A stretch of 64,000 nt of DNA, taken from contig JACJYN010000008.1 in NCBI GenBank assembly GCA_020636095.1, forward strand, positions 62,001 to 126,000, written 5' to 3'. Both the position numbers and the translations under genes were made by a program. Positions 29,282 to 38,036 of the stretch are shown in pieces. How positions within the stretch are numbered: the first letter of the stretch is position 1; every line of letters begins with the position of its first letter. The stretch comes from Lewinellaceae bacterium. GTDB taxonomy: Bacteria; Bacteroidota; Bacteroidia; Chitinophagales; Saprospiraceae. The notes beneath the pieces were generated by a model. It made no database searches, was not told where the DNA came from, and was given only the letters and a program-made list of their open reading frames with translations.

Positions 29282-29773
29282 TCAGCCAACCCAGATCAGC
29301 GTAAAAAAGAGGACGATCAATGCAACGGTGGCAAATACCAGAAACAGGCCGCCGAGAACAATTCCCAGGATGGCTTTCAGCTTATTCCCTCCCCGGCTCA
29401 GGGCCATTGCCCCCAGGACGATCCCGGTGATGGCACAAGCAAATGCCAGAGTGCCTAAAATGGGAATAAGCACCAGGGGCCAGGCGCCGGCGCCAAAGAT
29501 CAGGGCAAGCGTGGAAAGTTTGTCCGCCGCCTCGTCCGTATCCGCCCTTCTCCTTTTGTTTGTCCGCTTTTTCTTTCTTTGCTTTTTGGCTTTCTTTTGA
29601 AGATACTTGACGGCCAGCCTCTGTCCGACAGTTCGCTTTGGGGTAGACTCTTTTTCAAAACCCTTAACGGCTTCATGGCCCGGCGCCGGGCCTGTGATGT
29701 GAATGGCGGAATGTAAAGGGAAGGCTAGTGTTAGAAAGAGCGCAGTACAACAGGCCTGTATCAAATATTTCAT
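29282..29773 (-). CDS. Small membrane protein, paralogue B
   Basis: 163 residues with a signal peptide (MKYLIQACCTALFLTLAFPL), a Lys/Arg-rich linker (RLAVKYLQKKAKKQRKKKRT, then NKRRR) and two long hydrophobic segments around AMALSRGGNKLKAILGIVLG. The order of parts and the RGGxKxxAILGIVLGGLF motif are shared with the protein at 28598-29056, so the two arose by tandem duplication. The basic linker would sit at a membrane face and could contact nucleic acid, phospholipid or an acidic partner; this is speculation. It lies 245 bp downstream of the 1563-residue protein gene. Confidence 0.72.
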   Translation of the reverse strand: MKYLIQACCTALFLTLAFPLHSAIHITGPAPGHEAVKGFEKESTPKRTVGQRLAVKYLQKKAKKQRKKKRTNKRRRADTDEAADKLSTLALIFGAGAWPLVLIPILGTLAFACAITGIVLGAMALSRGGNKLKAILGIVLGGLFLVFATVALIVLFFTLIWVG

Positions 29774-30018
29774 AGCTAGATTTTAGGTGAGACAGGATCA
29801 GTAAATTTCCCCTTTTTTCCGGAAAAATGCAAATCCGGCCAGGTGCGCCTCATGAAGCCAGGGTACATGGCAGAGATGAAGTACTCACGGGCGTGGACGC
29901 CCGCTCGTGCGAGCGCTTACTTAGTGGAGTCCCTTGTGCTTCTGTAGCCAAACTGTCCTCCTTTTTAGCCGCCGTAGCCATAGGCGAAGGAGCCCGGAGA
30001 ATCTGTCCCGGCTTCCTG
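29774..30018. other. 245-bp intergenic region downstream of the conflict-like operon
   Basis: No gene is visible. A perfect 6-bp hairpin (CGCTCG-TG-CGAGCG, 29902-29915) lies in the middle. No T-run on the minus strand supports a terminator, so the gene series may or may not continue into the small membrane proteins. Confidence 0.4.
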
Positions 30019-33000
30019 TCAAGGGGTTATGGGAGGCTTCAACCCAGGCAGTATACAGCCCGGCAGCAACCCCTCAAACGCCTGAAGCATAGGCCCCGCC
30101 GTTTTATCATCATAAGTGAGCATGAAGACGAAATCCATCTCAACGCTCCTTCTGGTTAGCCTGCTGAGCAAGCCTTCTGACGCTTTTTGCTGATTATCCA
30201 ATTGCTGCTGTATCAAAGCGGGGATGCCCTCATTCCAGAAACGGTGGTGGACGGACAGCAAGAATACAAAGGTATTGGCCGGCTGGCCCTGTATCAAATC
30301 TACCACCTGGTTGATCAGGCTGCCCAGGCCCAGGTTGCGGCCGGCAATTTTCAACCCTTTTTCTTTGGCAAAGCGCGTGATCAGGCTTTTCCAGTACTGC
30401 TCTACATCTGTATCCGGTTTGATGTCCTCCAGGCTCTGCTCAAAAACAACGGCGTCTTTAAGGAACTCCGTACTCAAAGCAAGTGCACATTCCTTCACCC
30501 TACTGCCTTCCTGCCCGTGCAGCACAAAAAAGCGAGCCGCGGCGCCGGACTGGGATTCGCGTATTTTGACAAAGGCTTCTTTTTGGGAGGTGAAGGTTTC
30601 TGATTGCCCCACGGTTGGCACCTTAATTGCTTCCTGATCATTGGGAGCATTTTCTATCTCCTGCACAAAACGGCAGGAGAGTCCTGAAGTTTTCTTCATC
30701 TCTACCCGCCGCAGTTCACCGTTTTTTCTTGACAAGCTGTAGCACCAGGCAGCATCCGAGCCACGCTCCGTTGCAGACCAAAAATTGGCGAACCCGTTGA
30801 CCAGGCGGGCGTTGAACTGTCCTTCTCCGGTTTCCAGCAACGCGGCAAAAGCTTTCCGGGCGCCGCCAAGGGAGTCTCGCAAAGCGGCCCATTCTTCGTC
30901 TGTCGGTAAGCGCCAGCCGTCGGGCGCTGCTCCCCGTGCAGTGTCCCAATCATAAAATCGTCCGTACTGCTCTCCTGTCTTAGGGTCATTTTCAAAAAAC
31001 CAACCCCCTCTTGCATCGTAGTTTAGGTTCTCCGCCATCCACCGCAACCCGTTTAACTCGACGGTCCGGTAGGTGCGGCCGTCACGGGGGTCGGTGTAAG
31101 TACCGGTTTTGGGTGATTGGTTGATTGGTTGATTAGTTGATTCTTGGGCCGTTGATTCGGCGGCTTGGGAAGCAGAGTCTGGTTCTTCTGCGGCTTCCGA
31201 CATTTCGACCTGTTCTGCCAGTGGCTCGTTCGGTGCTTCGGCTTCTATTTCAGGAAACACTTCTTGAGTTTCTCCGATTTCCCGTACGCAGCGGCACGAG
31301 AAACCTTTAGATTTATTGTCATGATTACGATAGAGTAATTTGTCAGGAAAGTAAAAACCCCAGAAAATAGCTCGGTCAGGGCTGCTTTCTTCACTTGTCC
31401 AAAAAGCACTATATCTATGATGCCCTTCCAATGGGACCTCAAACCCGCTTTCCCCACCTTCAATCAAAGCGTCAAATGATTCCTTATCCCCCCCCAAACT
31501 ATCCCGCAACGCCTCCCACTCCTCATCCGTCGGCAACCGCCACCCCGGCGGGCAGGTCCGTTGCGCCGCCTCCCAGGTGTACAGCCGGCCGTATTTTTCT
31601 CCGTTCTTCGGGTCATTGTCATAAAACCAGCACCCCTCCCCGACATCATAGTTCAGGTTCTCCGCCATCCACCGCAGCCCGTTGAGCTCAACGGTCCGGT
31701 AGGTGCGGCCGTCGCGGGGATCGGTGAAGGAGCCGGTTGTTCGGTGTTCGGTATTCGGTTGTTCGGAGCGGCTCACCTGTTGCGGCTCAACTTTAGCCGA
31801 ACTCCCCTCCTTTGGAGGGGTTGGGGGAGGCTTTAAATCCCCTTCTGCCACCCCTTCCACCAGTTCCCCCACCGCATCCGCCAAACTCGCCATATCCCGA
31901 TCCAATTGTTTGCTCGGGCGTTTATTGCGGCGGCGCTGCCTTTCGAGTTGGGTTAATTCTTTTCGGTAAACAGCGAGGCGTTCGCGAGGCTCCGCGTCTC
32001 GTCGAAGTTCGCGGTCGAGGAGTTGGAAAACGTCGGCCAGTTGATTGCTGGAGATCAATTGGTTGGCACGACGGCGGAGGGATTGAAGGGCATCAGGCTC
32101 TTGTCGAGTTTCCTCCTGGCCAACCGTTTGGGATTGAGACTGTACCTGGCTAAAGCTTTGTGATTCAAGCGCTTTTAACCGCTCCTCCGCCCACGCCCTA
32201 TGCCCTCCCTCCGGATAAGCGTCGATCAACGCCTGATGCGCTTCTATGGTATTGTCCATCAGCGCCATCTGCCAGAGGAAGTACGCTGTACCCGGATAGG
32301 GCTCTTCCTTCCATTGGTACTGCTGATCGATAAACAAGCTCACCGCTCCGGCCAGCTTCCGGAACCCTGTATCAGCCGGAATCAGGGTAGCCGTCCAGTC
32401 CTGCGGTTCCAACGTCTTGCGCAGGTCCAGGTAATGAATATTAGCCGCGCCTATTCTATCCAAAACTATCCTGAGGCGGGCATTCAGGAGGTCGGTGACA
32501 AAAGCGGCCAGGTTGCGGCGCCATTCCTTGGGGCGCTGGTAGAATGCCGTACCGCCAAATTCTTCGAAAGCGAAGTAGTCATGCCCGTGAACCCCCACCT
32601 GAAGGCGGGATTCGAAGGAGGATAAAAAGGCCAGCCGTTTCTCCCAATCCTCCGCCATCTCGTCCAGCAGGAAGAAAAAATCATCGCTTAAGATATCCCG
32701 AATGTTGTCGGTGTTGTCCGGCGCCTCCTCCTTTACCAGAAGATCGAGGCGGTCCAGCACCCTTTCACCCCTTGGGCTGAGCAGCAGGGTAATAGAAGGA
32801 ACCCCTTCGATCATTTTCTCCAGCCGCCGCACCATTTCTTCCAGTTCCATCCATCCTTGCAGGGGAGCGTGTATGACAATAAAATCCTCTATCAGAAAAT
32901 GAGGGATATCCACCGGTTCCGCCTGATTGAACCAGCTGTCGCCCAGAGCCACGAGGATGGGCTTTGAGGCCTTTCCCTGCAGTTGAGATGGTAGCTGCTG

Positions 33001-34710
33001 CAATTGATATTCCAGGAGGCCCAGCCCATTGGGCGTATAGACATAGTTCTCAGGCAGGGAGGGCGCCAGATTGGAACCAGGAGATTCATCCTCCTGCAGT
33101 TCCATCTTATTCTTTAAATGATAGCGGGGCGCCAGATGGAAGGACTCGAAGTACAGGGATCGGATGAACGGCTCTGCATCGGGCCTTTGCAGCAATAATT
33201 CTTCCAGGCGGGCGGCATTAGGCCGGTTATAAGCCGGATTGTCCAACCTGATCCGCAGCAGGGGCGCGATAAAGACCCCTTCCAGTGGCTTAACCGCTCC
33301 AAGATCCATCGCTTTTTCCATAAAGTAACCTTCTTCCTCCCGAAAGCCGGAGCCGGGAGGGCCGGGAAAGGCTTTCATCCAGTAGCCGTTAGTAGAAAAA
33401 GGCTGGTTGCTGGCCAGGAACTTGACTTCTAACGTTTCATAGGGTACGTTATAGGCCAGGGTTCTGCTCGCCAACTCTACCGGAATACGGCCCTCTCCCC
33501 TCTGAAAAAGCAGGATTTGTTCTCCCGGCTTCAACTCGAACTGCTCTTCCTCCGTCAGTCCAGCCTCACTTCCGAAGTAGTTGCCCAACAGGAAAGCGCT
33601 GACATACAAGGGCTGCTCCGAGCGGTTGGCCAACTGAATGCGGATGGTATTTTCGTAACTCACGCCGCCTTTGAAGGGTTTCGCCCACAGGGGAACTGAC
33701 ACCCACTCGCCCTCCGGGCCCAGCCGCTCCCAATTCGCACCCTGGCTGTGGAAGACGGTGATCTCCAGGGCATCTTCCTGCAACTGGTTGTTGTAAGGCG
33801 CTTCCAGGTGGCGAAAGAACTCCCAGTCGGCCACCTGTAAGAGCACCTCTTTGATCACCCCGGAGCCGACGGACAATTCGATGGGTTTCGTCAGAGGGCG
33901 ATAAGGGTTCAGGGCATTTTCTTCCACAGAACCACTGGTGTCCTCATAGGGGCGCACGAGATAGCACTGGTTTTGATGGAAGTGCAGCACGTAATCCAAC
34001 CCCGCCAGCTCATTCGTCCAGCGAATGCCGTGCTGCTGCAGGCCTGCATCTTCCTGTAGTTCTTTGATCAGGGCCTGGTTGTCAGCGTGATCCTCCACCA
34101 GTATATTGAGGTAACGCTGAGCCTGGACAGGGATGGAAGCAGGGAAGGGTTCAGGGCCAGGCTCAAAGCCAGCTAATGGCTTCAGGACAGTGATGTCTCG
34201 CAGCACCTGCCCGATACCTATGGAGATGGTAGAACTTGCCGACTGCACCTGCACCTCCCGGTGCCAGATCGACACCCCATCTCTCCTGCCCTTATCGAAG
34301 CACCAGGCCTTCCTTTCCTTATCAAAAAACACGCTGCCCTGGATGCCTTGCTGCCAGAACGGCCGGTAGGATTCCAGCAATTCCGCCAGTCCCCGGGCAA
34401 CCGCCCGCCATCCTTCCTCCCGGCTATCGTAAACCGTCAGAGGGCGTGGCACCGTTCCCGAGCCCGCCTCTCCGATAGGTAAAACCGGAATATTCCCCAG
34501 AATGGGATGACCAGAATAGGTGCAATACGCCTCCAGCACTCCCACCAGTATTTTATCATACGTATCGGCGAAATGGCTGGCCTCCCGCAGCATCTGTTCA
34601 TAGCTTTCCTCCCCGATCCGGTTCTCATGGATCGGCACCAGGACTACCTGGCTGTCGCCAAAGCCTTCCAGGTAGTTGAAGGGTTCGCTATCGGGTTGCC
34701 TGATCGCCAT
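30019..34710 (-). CDS. 1563-residue multidomain protein: degraded SGNH-like, EAD-like, two FISUMP and a degenerate P-loop domain
   Basis: Its start overlaps the end of the caspase-like gene by 23 bp, so the two are translationally coupled. Residues ~1-480 are mixed alpha/beta without a recognised family (a DUF4384-like beta segment with RIQLANRSEQPLYVSAFLLG is possible). Residues ~580-790 look like an SGNH hydrolase: PILVALGDSWF near the start and IHYLDLRKTLEPQDW near the end, but the usual D-x-x-H block reads ATLIPADTGF, so the catalytic His is missing. Residues ~870-950 are a charged helical region resembling effector-associated domain 11 (ANQLISSNQLADVFQLLDRE, YRKELTQLERQRRR). Two FISUMP domains follow (~992-1147, ~1201-1350; TVELNGLRWMAENLNYD, GWRLPTDEEW). 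Residues ~1380-1563 resemble an inactive STAND domain (RFFVLHGQEGSRVKE instead of a Walker A). No signal peptide is present, so it is probably cytoplasmic. The role is inferred as the recognition/scaffold part of a conflict system. Confidence 0.85.
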   Translation of the reverse strand: MAIRQPDSEPFNYLEGFGDSQVVLVPIHENRIGEESYEQMLREASHFADTYDKILVGVLEAYCTYSGHPILGNIPVLPIGEAGSGTVPRPLTVYDSREEGWRAVARGLAELLESYRPFWQQGIQGSVFFDKERKAWCFDKGRRDGVSIWHREVQVQSASSTISIGIGQVLRDITVLKPLAGFEPGPEPFPASIPVQAQRYLNILVEDHADNQALIKELQEDAGLQQHGIRWTNELAGLDYVLHFHQNQCYLVRPYEDTSGSVEENALNPYRPLTKPIELSVGSGVIKEVLLQVADWEFFRHLEAPYNNQLQEDALEITVFHSQGANWERLGPEGEWVSVPLWAKPFKGGVSYENTIRIQLANRSEQPLYVSAFLLGNYFGSEAGLTEEEQFELKPGEQILLFQRGEGRIPVELASRTLAYNVPYETLEVKFLASNQPFSTNGYWMKAFPGPPGSGFREEEGYFMEKAMDLGAVKPLEGVFIAPLLRIRLDNPAYNRPNAARLEELLLQRPDAEPFIRSLYFESFHLAPRYHLKNKMELQEDESPGSNLAPSLPENYVYTPNGLGLLEYQLQQLPSQLQGKASKPILVALGDSWFNQAEPVDIPHFLIEDFIVIHAPLQGWMELEEMVRRLEKMIEGVPSITLLLSPRGERVLDRLDLLVKEEAPDNTDNIRDILSDDFFFLLDEMAEDWEKRLAFLSSFESRLQVGVHGHDYFAFEEFGGTAFYQRPKEWRRNLAAFVTDLLNARLRIVLDRIGAANIHYLDLRKTLEPQDWTATLIPADTGFRKLAGAVSLFIDQQYQWKEEPYPGTAYFLWQMALMDNTIEAHQALIDAYPEGGHRAWAEERLKALESQSFSQVQSQSQTVGQEETRQEPDALQSLRRRANQLISSNQLADVFQLLDRELRRDAEPRERLAVYRKELTQLERQRRRNKRPSKQLDRDMASLADAVGELVEGVAEGDLKPPPTPPKEGSSAKVEPQQVSRSEQPNTEHRTTGSFTDPRDGRTYRTVELNGLRWMAENLNYDVGEGCWFYDNDPKNGEKYGRLYTWEAAQRTCPPGWRLPTDEEWEALRDSLGGDKESFDALIEGGESGFEVPLEGHHRYSAFWTSEESSPDRAIFWGFYFPDKLLYRNHDNKSKGFSCRCVREIGETQEVFPEIEAEAPNEPLAEQVEMSEAAEEPDSASQAAESTAQESTNQPINQSPKTGTYTDPRDGRTYRTVELNGLRWMAENLNYDARGGWFFENDPKTGEQYGRFYDWDTARGAAPDGWRLPTDEEWAALRDSLGGARKAFAALLETGEGQFNARLVNGFANFWSATERGSDAAWCYSLSRKNGELRRVEMKKTSGLSCRFVQEIENAPNDQEAIKVPTVGQSETFTSQKEAFVKIRESQSGAAARFFVLHGQEGSRVKECALALSTEFLKDAVVFEQSLEDIKPDTDVEQYWKSLITRFAKEKGLKIAGRNLGLGSLINQVVDLIQGQPANTFVFLLSVHHRFWNEGIPALIQQQLDNQQKASEGLLSRLTRRSVEMDFVFMLTYDDKTAGPMLQAFEGLLPGCILPGLKPPITP
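31111..31147. repeat. TTGATTGG-type simple repeat inside the linker before the second FISUMP domain
   Basis: On the plus strand three near-copies of GATTGGTT/GATTAGTT occur in a row. In the minus-strand gene they encode the linker ESTNQPINQSPK. This is ordinary simple repeat captured in frame. Confidence 0.55.
31736..31820. repeat. Intergenic-type repeat and CCCCTCC hairpin embedded in coding sequence
   Basis: TTGTTCGGTGTTCGGTATTC, followed by GGTTGTTCGG (31737-31766), has the same vocabulary as the non-coding repeats at 36662 and 43595. A perfect hairpin CCCCTCC-TTT-GGAGGGG lies at 31804-31820. In the minus-strand gene these encode the linkers SEQPNTEHRTTG and KPPPTPPKEGSS between the helical region and the first FISUMP domain. 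Confidence 0.65.
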
Positions 34711-36535
34711 CGTCTTGCTTTTTTCGGTTGATGTGTACGGGGATGCTCAGGAGTTCCTCCAGGGACAATTCCAATTGAAAGAGTTCTCTTTCCGCTTCGG
34801 GCATAAATGGAACGGCCACAGAAAGCCCGTCCCTGCCCTTGAACAATAATGCCTTTTCCAGGTAGTTTACAGCTTTTTCTAAATCTTCTGCGTTAGAAAA
34901 GTCCAGTTTTTCTAACAAAGAATAGGCGCCGGCAAACCGGGCCCAACTCGTTTCAAGGAGGGTAAAAACCCCCTGGCCAGATTTGCGTTCCAGATAACCG
35001 TTGGCCTGCAGCAGGTCGAGCAGGTAGTCGATATTGGGGCGTCCTGACAACCCCTGTCCGGCTACTCCTCGCCGCCGGGCGGACGGGCTGCCCAGAACCA
35101 GGGGTTGCTGCTGTAGGCCGGATGACTTTTTCATCCATTCCCCGGCTTTTCTAGCCACCCACTTATTACTCCGATACCGGCCTTCACCCAATACTTCCAG
35201 CAAGGCTTTGCTGAACAGGCCGTGGGTCGTTTCTCCAAAGCGCTGCTCATAAGCCATCTGCCCGGGCAAAGTGGCGGAGAGGATGACATTTTTATCGTTA
35301 CTCAGGCCCAGCCAGCCTTCGCCACCGGCGTGGGTATCCAACACCAAAGTGATATAGCCCTTGCAGGCCGCCGAAACTTCTCTGAACTCATTATCGTAAA
35401 TAGCTCCTCCCGTTACCGTCCGGACGCTTTCCACCTTGGACATACGCCGCTCCTGATAGTCGTAAAGGATCAGGTAGTGTTCTTCCTTATTTTCGGCATG
35501 GCCACTGAAGTAGAAAAGCAGATGGTCCTCTGGTTTGGCCTGCTCCACCATTTCCCGCCACTGCTTAAATACGGCGTCGTAGGTGGCGGCGCTATCGGCC
35601 AGGGTGGTTACTTCCAGCGTTCTACCCGCCAACAGTATCTTCAATTCTTCCTGAATAAGCTGCAGGTCATTGGGAGGGCCAGCCAGTTCAGGCATCTGCC
35701 CGGAGGCGGTTTTGCCCACTGCTACCAGCAGGGCCCGTACCGCGCCTTTCGGTTCCAGTTCTACCTCCACGCCTGGGCCCGGTTTGATCAGTTCCAGGAT
35801 GTCTTCCGGGATCTTGGTCCGGTAGGCGGAAGGGCTGGCGCTCCCTCCGGTTTTGATGTGTTCCGCCAGCTCTTTCAGCACCTCGATCGCCTCCGCCCTT
35901 GCTCCCTTCTGATAATGGCGCATACCCCGGACCAGTTGCTCGGCTACTGCCAGCGGGTCCACCCCACCGCTGCCTCCTTCTGTGCTTCCCCGGCTGCTGA
36001 TCCAATTGAGGTAGACTTCCACCGAGCTGGCCGCCGCTTTGCCATCCACCGTTTCGGTAAAGGCGTCCAGCAGGCGCTGAGCTGCCAATTCGGGTTTGAG
36101 GTAGGCCTCTGCCGTCCAACGCTGGGCTTCGGCGAAGGCCGGCGAAGGCAGTTCATCGCCACAATAGTCCAGATAAGCCAGCAGGAATTTTGCCAGGCGG
36201 TACAGGCGGGGGCTGCCAAAACGAGCGGTGTTCCTCAGGTGATTGAGCAATGGCGCCCGCAGGCTCTCGTGAATTTCATACACGCCCTGCCCAAGCTCCC
36301 GGCACAAAGGGGAGTTCAACAGGTTGGCCACGGCATCCAGCGGTATGTCCAGCGGCGCCCCCTGTTCATCGTCCTTGAAATTGACCCAAAGCCGATAGAG
36401 CAGGCCCGGTGTCAACGCCACGAAAAAGGCGGCGTGGCCGGCCAGCCATAGATAACCCTCCCCGGGGTGGCGCTTGAGGTAGCGCTCCAGGCGGTTGGCA
36501 TCAATGGCGCCTTTGGGTTGTATGGCTTGTGGCAT
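34688..36535 (-). CDS. Caspase-fold (C14) protein lacking the catalytic cysteine
   Basis: 615 residues, no signal peptide. Residues ~1-255 are helical with no named domain. The caspase fold spans ~265-440: VRALLVAVGKTASG, AGPPNDLQLIQEELKILLAG, then LLFYFSGHAENKEEHYLILY with the catalytic His (~341). The second catalytic block reads ITLVLDTHAGGEGWLG (~400); family members have Cys just before that His (D-x-C-H-x-G), so here it is Thr. Proteolysis is therefore doubtful, and the protein may bind a partner or regulate. The C-terminal ~130 residues (IDYLLDLLQANGYLERKSGQ, SWARFAGAYSLLEKLDFSNA) look like a winged-helix plus helices. The next gene overlaps its stop; the previous gene (vWA) ends 205 bp upstream. 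Confidence 0.85.
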   Translation of the reverse strand: MPQAIQPKGAIDANRLERYLKRHPGEGYLWLAGHAAFFVALTPGLLYRLWVNFKDDEQGAPLDIPLDAVANLLNSPLCRELGQGVYEIHESLRAPLLNHLRNTARFGSPRLYRLAKFLLAYLDYCGDELPSPAFAEAQRWTAEAYLKPELAAQRLLDAFTETVDGKAAASSVEVYLNWISSRGSTEGGSGGVDPLAVAEQLVRGMRHYQKGARAEAIEVLKELAEHIKTGGSASPSAYRTKIPEDILELIKPGPGVEVELEPKGAVRALLVAVGKTASGQMPELAGPPNDLQLIQEELKILLAGRTLEVTTLADSAATYDAVFKQWREMVEQAKPEDHLLFYFSGHAENKEEHYLILYDYQERRMSKVESVRTVTGGAIYDNEFREVSAACKGYITLVLDTHAGGEGWLGLSNDKNVILSATLPGQMAYEQRFGETTHGLFSKALLEVLGEGRYRSNKWVARKAGEWMKKSSGLQQQPLVLGSPSARRRGVAGQGLSGRPNIDYLLDLLQANGYLERKSGQGVFTLLETSWARFAGAYSLLEKLDFSNAEDLEKAVNYLEKALLFKGRDGLSVAVPFMPEAERELFQLELSLEELLSIPVHINRKKQDDGDQATR

Positions 36536-36661
36536 GGTGATCTATTCGTTTTAGTCGTCAGGGGCTGGGTTATGGCTATATGGTTATATGATTAGAGGTG
36601 CTGGGATAGTTCAATTTTCCGTGTCTTTTAAAAAAAACGCCTCTTGATTTTCAGTGATGTG

Positions 36662-36689
36662 CGAATTCCGAACACCGAATTCCGAACAC
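36662..36689. repeat. Two tandem 14-bp copies of CGAATTCCGAACAC
   Basis: Exact direct repeats (36662-36675, 36676-36689) in the gap between the vWA gene and the caspase-like gene. They use the same words as the 43.6-kb array and the embedded coding repeat at 31736. Confidence 0.7.
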
Positions 36690-36740
36690 TCCCGAGGTGT
36701 TATGTCCAATTGCATGCGCCTTTACACATCCACACTTTCC

Positions 36741-37919
36741 TCACCTTATCCTTCCCACTGCCTCCGTTATCCCTGCTTCAGTACATTCCAGCATGGGCAC
36801 TACGCCGCTGAAAAACTCCCCGGCGCTGCCTTTCCAATACTTTCGGGGCAGCGGGTTGAACCACAGTACATGCTCCACTTTGTCTTCCAGGCGGTTCAGC
36901 AATTCCATCGTCACCTGAACGCGGTCGGCGTTCATGCCTTCGTGGGCGGCGCCGGCATCGCTGAGGAAGAGCACCACTGTATTTTTCTCCCAGCCGGCCA
37001 ACAAGCTACTCAGGTTTACCGCAGCAGTGTGTTCTGCATTCGTAAAGAAGCGGTACTCCGGCAGGCCGGCAGCGCCGAGCTGATAGGGTGGATAATTGGA
37101 AAAGTAATACGTCTCGATTTTTGTATAATGAGTGCTTTCCCTTAATCCCTGAATGAAAAAATCAAACAAGTAATGAAACGGCGCCATCGATCCGCCGTGG
37201 TCCAGCAGCACCACAAAGTGCTGGCGGCTGGCCTTCCGGGTTTCGAACACCAGTTCGTAGAAGAAGCCGTTGCGGGCCAGGGCCCTTACTGTTCCGCGCA
37301 CATCCACGATATCCGTAGGCGCCCGGAAGCTCTGCTGCTTGAGGCGGCGCCACGATTGCTTGGCCCGCCGCTGCTGAAAGGGCAGGTATTTCTGCTCCGA
37401 GAAGAGGAAAGGCGTTTCCAACTGGGAAGGCAACTCGCGCTCCTCTCGTTGCACCCCTGCCCCGCCTTCACCGCCTTCATCGAATAAGAGTTCTATTTCC
37501 TGCCATGTGGGGGTAGAAGGTGGAGGTGGAGGTGGAGGTTGAGGTTGAGGTTGAGGTTCAGGTGGAGGTGGAGGCGGCGGCTTTGCTACCGGCTCTTTCA
37601 CCGGCTGTTCTTCCGCCACCGGCCGATTCGCCTTCAGTTCAGCGGCCCGGGCCTGCTCCGCAAAATAGCCCCAATAACGGGGCAACTCCGAATAAGCTTC
37701 CTCAAAGATTTCTTCAAAACGGGCACGAAACTGCGGGCGGGTAAGCCACATGGTTTTGCAAAGCGCCAGCAAATCCGCCTTGTCTTTCACCTTGCCCAGT
37801 AGCAGGCAGTGCAGGAAATTCCGGTACTGCCGCGCATCCAGTTCTATACCTACTTCCTTACGCAGGCGCTGGAAGAAGCGGTAAAAGAGGAGGCTGTGAG
37901 GAGCTTTTGCTGGATGCAT
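36741..37919 (-). CDS. vWA (CoxE-like) protein with proline-rich linker, MoxR partner
   Basis: 392 residues. An N-terminal helical region (~1-100) is followed by a low-complexity linker of PPPPPPPEPQPQPQ type (~112-135). Then comes the vWA domain (~230-392): QHFVVLLDHGGSMAPFHYLF, TVVLFLSDAGAAHEGMNADR, KVEHVLWFNPLPRKYW. The metal-binding loop reads D-H-G-G-S rather than the classic D-x-S-x-S, so the MIDAS has lost its first Ser. MoxR ATPases and vWA proteins act together as chaperone-like pairs, and its gene follows the MoxR gene with a 117-bp gap, so it is the probable partner. No signal peptide is seen; cytoplasmic. Confidence 0.88.
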   Translation of the reverse strand: MHPAKAPHSLLFYRFFQRLRKEVGIELDARQYRNFLHCLLLGKVKDKADLLALCKTMWLTRPQFRARFEEIFEEAYSELPRYWGYFAEQARAAELKANRPVAEEQPVKEPVAKPPPPPPPEPQPQPQPPPPPPPSTPTWQEIELLFDEGGEGGAGVQREERELPSQLETPFLFSEQKYLPFQQRRAKQSWRRLKQQSFRAPTDIVDVRGTVRALARNGFFYELVFETRKASRQHFVVLLDHGGSMAPFHYLFDFFIQGLRESTHYTKIETYYFSNYPPYQLGAAGLPEYRFFTNAEHTAAVNLSSLLAGWEKNTVVLFLSDAGAAHEGMNADRVQVTMELLNRLEDKVEHVLWFNPLPRKYWKGSAGEFFSGVVPMLECTEAGITEAVGRIR

Positions 37920-38036
37920 CTTTATTTGTTTATCTGAGCAATACCATAAGGCGATGGCTGTCTTTATTTACCGGAAAACCTTTATCCGGGAGGGCGACAC
38001 CTTTTCCTACGCGGGAACCTGTGGGAAGGCATCACC

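Noticed and set aside
29827..30159. 110-codon plus-strand frame at the end of the giant gene
   Set aside because: It overlaps the C-terminal coding region of the giant protein and has no recognisable features.
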